Positions 54,393 through 60,368 of a DNA stretch of 60,368 nt are shown here, one piece after another. Made by a program: the position numbers and the translations under genes. Numbering within the stretch: position 1 is the first letter of the stretch; the number at the start of each line of letters is the position of its first letter. This DNA is from Perkinsus olseni. Taxonomy: Eukaryota; Perkinsozoa; Perkinsida. Location: NCBI GenBank assembly GCA_013115125.1, contig JABANN010000154.1:1-60368 (forward strand), read 5' to 3'. Under the pieces are notes generated by a model. The model saw nothing but the letters and a program-made list of their open reading frames with translations, did no database searches and was not told the DNA's origin.

Positions 54393-57300
54393 ATGTTTGC
54401 CAGCAGACGGCATAGAAGCAAGCCCACAGGCTTGCGGAAGGTACATAGTGACGAGGATGAGGGAGGGGAAGATAGTAGCAGCCGTGAGGAGAGCACGACA
54501 GAGGATGCCGAGGTAGTAGTGGAGGGAGGGGATGCCCTGGGATGTAGGGGATTCTGCAGGTGGTTGTCTCGGGGCCATCATCATCGCTACTCTCCATGAA
54601 CGCTGCGGATGAGGGGGACTCCACCAGAGCTGTAACAGTGATTAAGTCGAAGCAGTCGAGGCGGCTACGAAGAGAGCTGAGGAGGGAGAAAAAGGGTAGG
54701 GCCTTGGAGGGCACTTCAAAGAAGAGGTCTCGCTCGGCAGGTATCAAATCCGGGTCCGCTGGCCATAGTGCGGATGCAGGGGAAGATAACGGTAGGAGCA
54801 GTGGAGGGGTGGACCCGCTGGCTCCAGCGATCAAGGGCCATGCCTTGCACACGAGGAGAGCTCAACAGCAGGATTGGAGGCTCGAGGGACTGGATACTGA
54901 AGGAGGTAGTATTACTGCCAGGGGTAATGCTTCGTCGCTGGATGAACTCGGCCCACCCCACATCACCGATCACTAGAGTGAGTTGTGGCAGATATAGCCA
55001 TGCTGGCTAGTGAAGCCATCGGGATAGAGGACGACGATGATGAAAAGGTGGTAGTGGAGAAGACGGATGACCAGGAAATGGTTGCAGTGGATGGTGGCCT
55101 CTTCGTGGTGAGGGACACGGGGTGTTAGGTGGACCACAAATGATGGCGGCTGTCCTCTGTAGGTGGATACTGATGGAGTTGATGGGGAGGATCATATCGG
55201 GGTCACTACGGCAGCAGAGGTGGCAGCTAAGAATTTTGACGAGGGTCCCATTGGTATAGGTAGGAGGTCGTCATTGCTCCAGCATCTAGCCACACCCGGG
55301 GTTATCACAGGTCCTGTTACAGTGACACGGAAGCCGCCAGCGACTGCGATATACGCTGGAGAGGACTACGAGGACCTGCAGGTTACTGATGTAGATCCTA
55401 GCGTCATGGCAGACCCCGGAGTGATAGACCTTGCCCGACGGAAGAGACAGAGGCAGCGTGAGGCGACTAAGTGAGTGCCTGGGGCAGGGTTGTAGGGACG
55501 GCTGTGGGACAGGTCCTCAGAGAACGCCATGGCGCCGGCACAAGTGAAGAAGGGGGAATTCGCCACTATTGACTTGGACCCTGGTCAGGAAGGAATGTGG
55601 TACTCAGGAGGCCATCACGGTGTAGTGCTGCAGGTGCCTCTGATGCTGCGATGGCTGATAGTGAGAACCGAAGAGGGCATAGTACTCGAGGGATGCTGCA
55701 TCGACTAGAGGTTGAGAGGAAGCGTGAGCAGGTAATAAATTGCTGTACGCGGCAAGATGGTGACTGATGAGCTCAGTTAATGGAGTTCGGGGATGAGGAT
55801 GATGATACCTGGGCAGACGCTCAAATCAAGAAGGTAGGAGTAGCTGTGTTGATGAGAAGGGCACTATTGGTGGGGATGCCTGAGTAGGTGGCGGGGTTGC
55901 AGAAGTTGAGAGAATTCCAGCAGAAGAGGGCGGATGCTGCCATGATGGTTGAAAAAACATCGGGGGAGAAGATGGCTGAGGGTAAGTTATTGTCTGCGTC
56001 TTCTTGTCGTAGCAGTGTAGCAGCGGTCGTATATCAATCAGCGCGGGTTCTATCCCGGCACGAAGCGCAATTACAGTATTTTGTTCTTGATTTCTCCAGA
56101 CCTGTTCGCTTCGGACCCTATTCCCTCTCTGGAGGAGGCCCTGGATGCTGTCTATCGCAAGATCCATTCCGAAAAGGTGGGCCATCTGCTCGTTGCTGGC
56201 CACAGTAATCATCAACATATCTCGCGGCCCGCCCTAGGTCCATTTGATAGACCTCCAAGGGCGACATCGGAAGTTGGAGGCTGATAGATCGGAGAGTCAA
56301 CGGTGTCTGGAGACGATCGAGAGCGAGAGTCTAGAGGAGAACGAGAAACTCGACGTCATCACAGTAGGTTACACTGCGCCTTGACTGCCAAGACTGCTGT
56401 ACTGCAGGACTTCCGCTCCTATGTGGAGGACCTTGGTGGCTTCCATGATGCTAAATACGACCAAACTGATAATGCTCTGAACCTCTTGGACAATATCGAG
56501 AAGAATGTGTGTTGATCGCGCGTATCAGTTGGCAGCTGTATCCCTGTCCTGGTTAGGTATGTAGCGCGCATGATGAGAGAAGGTTGAAGGCTTTGAGGGC
56601 GGAGTAGGTGGTACGGTTGCCTGCGCCCTAACGTCTTCATCCATCAGTTACGAGCATGAGCCCGAAGATCCGGTAGAGGCTCGAGTAGCTCAAGCGAGGT
56701 AGGCTGGTCATTTGCCAGCAGCTTGAGGTGTCAGAAAACGACAATTGCAGGTCGAAGTGGATCAGCGGGAGGAGTTCGGAAGATGGGTATTTGACCAGTG
56801 ATGGGGAGTATTCTGCTGATGAGGATGAGGGTGGTGATCAAACATGGCGGGTTCTTGCCAAGGACAAGAGGAAGTTCCTGAAGGTGGTGGGTTGGTTGAA
56901 TCAAAGGCAAGGAGGCATGTTCTGTGTAGGCGGCCCACCTTCAACTCATGGCCGATGTATCTGACGACTTTAGTTCTGTGCGGTCGATCTGTATGGAGTT
57001 CCAAAAAGTGAGTCTAGCTGTTGAGGGCATAGGTGTGGATTTGGGGGGAGGTCAGGTACGGACGGCATGCCCTAAGCTGTATAAGCAGGCCTTCCTTGGA
57101 GCCAGCCTTGAGGAGGCAGTGGCTATGCCCGTTAGGTAATAGTAGGGTTGGGAGATGCTAGTGTAGAGGGTGGTGACACTGCGTTACTCAGGTACCAGCT
57201 ACTCTTTTGGGACCCCTTCAACCTCTCCGGCACGGAGTCTGATGATGATGAGGGTGATGATGAGGACGAGAGTCATCAGCCGAGGATCGTCACTACGGTC

Positions 57301-58186
57301 GAAGAAGTGATGGATATGGAATGGTACGCACTAAAGGCTGTGCATGCGGGCATACCACTCTATCTAGGTTCGTCAGTCTTACCGACTACTGCAACCCTCC
57401 TGGACCGGTCTCCCGCGACCAATCCGACGCGAATGCGGCCACCAGCGCGGACAGTCTAGTGGTCCCTCATGTTGTCCACGAGTGTCTCTTCGATCGGGTC
57501 CGGCACTTCATCGCCAACGTGTGGAACGTTAGTAGTATGAAGCATGGCAAAATAGTAAAGGAACTGCTACAACTTTGCATCGATTTCGACGAGACATCAG
57601 GCAGCGGCAGCTCACCCTATAAGGATGTTATTCTGACCGCCTGCGAAGGGAGGGTCAAACGAGCTGTCGAGGGGCTCCTCTTGCCCGATGATCAGTGGGA
57701 GGTGAGTAGCCCAGAAGCGATACCTCCCTCGGTCAGCGGTCACTTCAGGCATGTACCCCCTTAGTAAAGCTGCGGCTTATCCGTCGTCTGGCCAAAATGT
57801 AGTGAGCAATAGTGATGTCGTGGCATGCTATAAGAAGCTTTCAGATTCTCGTGCGTCTGTTTCGTCGGTACCCCCTTTCTTCCGCTGGCTACAGTTCCTG
57901 TCGATAACTTACTTATTCACGGGATTGTAGAGAGGCTAGGCGCCTTGAATGATGCTGATGACGCTAAGGACATACTGGAGAGGGTTTTGGAGGCTCTGCC
58001 CGAGCATTGGTTGTTACAGGTAACGAGCGTTTATTCTTTCTACTGAATTCCCTCACAGTCGGCGTTTGTCAGATGACCCCCGACGCGCGAGAGTCGACGA
58101 AGGAGACCTTACAGGCTGCCTGCAAGAAGCTGGAGGTCGACATTACTGCACACTGCCGAGTTGAATGCGTTAACCGAGCTGCGTGA
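54393..58186 (+). CDS. GCFC/PAXBP1-family splicing-associated protein
   Basis: Start MFASRRHRSKPTGLRKVHSD at 54393, like the basic head of GCFC proteins, followed by an acidic Ser/Glu stretch. Then come STRAVTVIKSKQSRRLRREL, DEGPIGIGRRSSLLQHL, VMADPGVIDLARRKRQRQRE near 55420, EFGDEDDDTWADAQIKK near 55810 (the GCFC W-E-D-Q-I-RKG position), GLQKLREFQQKRADAAM, DPIPSLEEALDAVYRKIHSE, and AVLQDFRSYVEDLGGFHDAK near 56420. The GCFC core follows: HIMADVSDDFSSVRSICMEF, LYKQAFLGASLEEAVAMPVR, YQLLFWDPFNLSGTESDDD, EWYALKAVHAGIPLY, FDRVRHFIANVWNVSS and HGKIVKELLQLCIDF. It ends VECVNRAA at 58186. Homologues associate with late spliceosome or lariat-release complexes. At least ten short introns interrupt it. 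Confidence 0.85.
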
Positions 58187-58444
58187 TCATCAACAGACGA
58201 TGTTTCCTTTCCCAGTTAGCATTGGGTTACTGGAGGTTTATTCGTCAGAATCGATCAGCATGGCGCGCGCGATTGACAATGTCGTCTGCAGTGGTTATCC
58301 TTGCCTTGATCCGCGCTTCGGCGAAGTAGAACTATTATTCAAGCGATCAAATGCATAAGTTTCATCATCCTCATCATCATCCTCGCATGCTCGCTAGCCC
58401 GTCGAACGGAGAGTCTTTAGTAGTCCTCCTTTCCTCTGTTAATA

Positions 58445-59483
58445 ATGTCTTCAGCGCCTAGGAAGAAGGTTCTATTGAAGGTCATCATCCTGGGAGATAG
58501 CGGGTAGTAGTAGAGGGAAGTGGGATAATAGCAAGGATTGATCGGTGTGCTTAGGGTTGGCAAGACCTCTCTCATGAATCAGTATGTTAATAAGAAGTTC
58601 AGCCCGCAGTACAAGGTGAGTCCGTTCACTTGCTAATGCTTCTAGTTGTCGATGGCCCGGGCTGTAGGCGACTATTGGGGCTGATTTCCTCACGAAGGAG
58701 GTCACGATTGACGATAAGGTGGTAACTCTTCAGATTTGGGATACTGCTGGCCAGGAGAGGTTCCAAAGTTTAGGTAGGAGGTTCTCGGGTAATCCAGGAT
58801 CATGGTATGCCTTCGTTCAGGCGTGGCGTTTTATCGTGGTGCTGATTGCTGCTGTTTGGTCTATGATATCACCAATCCGAAGAGCTTCGAAAGTTTGGAC
58901 TCATGGCGGGATGAGTTCCTGATACAGGTATGGAGACTAAGTCGCTATACCGTAGCAATCTTCATCACATCAGGCCTCGCCCAAAGACCCTGAAGAGTTC
59001 CCTTTCGTCGTGGTCGGGAATAAGTTAGATATGGAGGCCAAGCGAAAGGTACTAGGTGTTTCAATACAAGGGACTCTAGCTATGCACCTGCTGACCTTCC
59101 GCAGTCATGATGATGATATCGCGACTTTTTAATGGTTTATCGTGTTTAGGTATCGAAGGCCAGGGCCACTACTTGGTGCAGGTCCAAGAATAATATCCCT
59201 TGCTTTGAGACAAGCGCCAAGGATTCTGTTAATGTTGAACAGGTACTGCAGCAACATGTTCTGTCCATTTTTTGAGTTTCTTTCTCTCAGGCTTTCGTTG
59301 AAATCGCTCGACGGGCACTGCAGAATGAGGCGGCAATGGCCAAGGAGCAGGAGCAAATGTAAGGCAATGTTCTTGAAGCCCCTTGTTTATGGCCATTTTA
59401 CCAGGTATTTGTCCCAAACACTCAATTTGAATAGTCCCCCCGCAGAGAGCCAGAGTTCCAACGTACAGCAGTGCGAGTGCTAG
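58445..59483 (+). CDS. RAB7: Rab7 small GTPase
   Basis: Start [20 protein letters not shown] at 58445. Short introns join [136 protein letters not shown] and a tail ending NVQQCEC. P-loop GDSGVGKTS, WDTAGQE, NKLD and ETSA are all intact. [13 protein letters not shown] and the C-terminal CxC identify Rab7 rather than Rab5 or Rab1. The CEC end should be doubly geranylgeranylated. Rab7 controls late endosome to lysosome or vacuole traffic. The last intron, 59359-59404, must be removed to reach CEC; reading through it stops early. Confidence 0.95.
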
Positions 59484-60028
59484 AAGTGCACCATCGCCTA
59501 CAGTCATCAGCATCATGATCATCATCATAACCACTTTGCCGTTTCTCGTTAATAGTGCTAGATGTTCTATACTACTGCCAACACTACTACGACCCTCGGA
59601 TGGCCACCCCATTTGCTACTATTCCTAGTGTAACGATGACTCTGACAATGTTGCATATACAATAGCCAGCTCCGTCTCTGACATGGGTAACTTGTGTTAA
59701 TCATGAGCCATCACCTTTGAGTACACGTTCCTCGTGGTAATAGATTGTGCTGCGGAAAGGGGGTCCGCGGCTGTCACCTCCCTGTAAGCTATAATCGGCG
59801 TGATAGATGGGCAGGTTAGGGTGCGTTACGGGCAGTCACGAGTGGCTTCTACGGTGACGGGTGTAAGCCCGTAGCGTCAATTACGGGGTGTGCACCGACG
59901 GCGGGCAGTGGCCGCCGCTCACAGGAGTCTCTCACTCGAGTTCTCCTTATAGCTTCATGGAACACGGCCAAGCTATTATGGTCAAACGCAAGCGCTTGCC
60001 TTCGTCCTATTGGGAACCACCTGGAGCA
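59484..60028. other. Intergenic region before the tRNA-Trp array
   Basis: About 545 bp. It contains a (ATC/CAT)n-like run near 59501-59530 and no supported gene. The part after 59840 includes G/C-rich pieces such as GGGTGTAAGCCCGTAG that could be older, unrecognisable remains of the downstream array, but I cannot show this. Confidence 0.35.
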
Positions 60029-60101
60029 TTCCTGGCCAGAAGTGAGACACCTACGCACATTGGATGTCGGAAGGTTGTCCGTTCGGAACGGGCCGGGGTC
60101 G
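60029..60101 (+). pseudogene. tRNA-Trp remnant
   Basis: The 3' half (GGAAGGTTGTCCGTTCGGAACGG followed by GCCGGGGTCG) matches the tRNA-Trp T arm and acceptor with small changes. The 5' half and anticodon arm are unrecognisable. It lies exactly one 136-bp unit before the next copy and is followed by the same 64-bp spacer, so it is the oldest copy of the array. Confidence 0.7.
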
Positions 60102-60164
60102 TATGTTGAACACGTGTGGGGTTGCTTCGTATTGCCTCCTGAAGTTGGTGAAGACGCCCAATTC

Positions 60165-60236
60165 GGCCCTGTGGCGCAACGGTAGCGCATCTGACTCCAC
60201 ATCAGTAGGTTGCCCGTTCGTATGGGACCGGGGTCA
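60165..60236 (+). pseudogene. tRNA-Trp (CCA), degenerate copy
   Basis: 72 nt with anticodon CCA. Compared with the neighbouring intact copy it has a pyrimidine (C) next to the anticodon at position 37, a T-T mismatch at the end of the anticodon stem, two mismatches in the T stem and T instead of the invariant A in the T loop (TTCGTAT). Acceptor and D arms are intact. It is probably non-functional. Confidence 0.75.
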
Positions 60237-60300
60237 TATGTAAAACTTATGTGGGAGATGCTTTGTATTGCCTCCTGAACTTAGTGAAAACCGCCAGTTC

Positions 60301-60368
60301 GGCCCTGTGGCGCAACGGTAGCGCATCTGACTCCAGATCAGAAGGTTGTCCGTTCGAATCGGGCCGGG
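60301..60368 (+). tRNA. tRNA-Trp (CCA), cut by window end
   Basis: Begins GGCCCTGTGGCGCAACGG. The anticodon stem TCTGA/TCAGA surrounds loop CTCCAGA (anticodon CCA, G37), and the T arm GTCCG/CGGGC surrounds TTCGAAT. All stems pair in the visible part; the last few acceptor bases lie beyond the window. This copy looks functional. Confidence 0.9.

Larger units (their letters stand above)
60029..60368 (+). repeat. Tandem 136-bp tRNA-Trp repeat units
   Basis: Three successive units of 136 bp, each a 72-nt tRNA-Trp or its remnant plus a 64-bp spacer. The two complete spacers share blocks such as GTATTGCCTCCTGAA and keep identical length. Decay increases leftwards, so the array probably continues beyond the window with better copies. 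Confidence 0.85.

Noticed and set aside
1-60368. Retroelements, virus-like elements or transposases
   Set aside because: No reverse transcriptase, integrase, capsid or transposase motif, and no long terminal repeats, were seen on either strand.

Overview
The window reads as nuclear DNA of an intron-dense, gene-dense protist, most likely a myzozoan alveolate close to Perkinsus. Four things point there. (1) It holds a nuclear gene for only the C-terminal, CuA-bearing half of cytochrome oxidase subunit 2 (COX2B), a split known from apicomplexans, dinoflagellates and Perkinsus (and separately from chlorophycean algae). (2) Almost every gene is cut by very short GT-AG introns, mostly about 30-60 nt. 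(3) One kinase carries a calcium-dependent kinase layout with EF-hand-like segments. (4) A tandem alternative oxidase pair sits beside flagellar-assembly, Rab7, LSM1 and other ordinary eukaryotic genes. The species call is inference; no rRNA, organelle genome or retroelement was seen.

Layout. 0-0.34 kb is an 11/22-bp minisatellite. 0.4-9.9 kb is a compact minus-strand block: DNAAF6-like dynein assembly factor, a divergent protein kinase, a signal-peptide JmjC protein, organellar IF-3 and COX2B. 10.2-36 kb is almost all plus strand: an FHA protein whose intron holds tRNA-Leu, a coiled-coil protein, two uncharacterised proteins, an APP1/DUF2183 phosphatase-like protein, a CLASP/TOG protein, LSM1, two tandem alternative oxidases and a CDPK-like kinase. 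36.9-46.9 kb is minus strand: a three-repeat protein, a Lys/His-rich protein, two proteins of unknown function, a D-threonine-aldolase-family enzyme, another unknown and an IF1-like ATP synthase inhibitor. 47.1-50.5 kb is a plus-strand Ser/Thr kinase with an antisense tRNA-Cys in one intron; it meets a minus-strand gene tail to tail. 51.9-59.5 kb is plus strand: a GKG-rich protein with a LOTUS-like segment, a GCFC/PAXBP1 splicing-factor homologue and Rab7. The window ends in a decaying tandem array of tRNA-Trp units.

How the genes work together. Several serve the mitochondrion (COX2B, IF-3, two alternative oxidases, IF1-like inhibitor): COX2B is a core subunit of complex IV, alternative oxidase bypasses it, IF-3 would start translation in the organelle, and IF1 would restrain ATP synthase in reverse. 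Others cover RNA work (LSM1, GCFC, possibly the GKG protein), cytoskeleton and flagellum (CLASP, DNAAF6), trafficking (Rab7) and signalling (three kinases, FHA). They do not form an operon-like unit. Exon-intron calls were made by eye from reading frames, splice signals and motif continuity, so first and last exons of the less conserved genes are uncertain.
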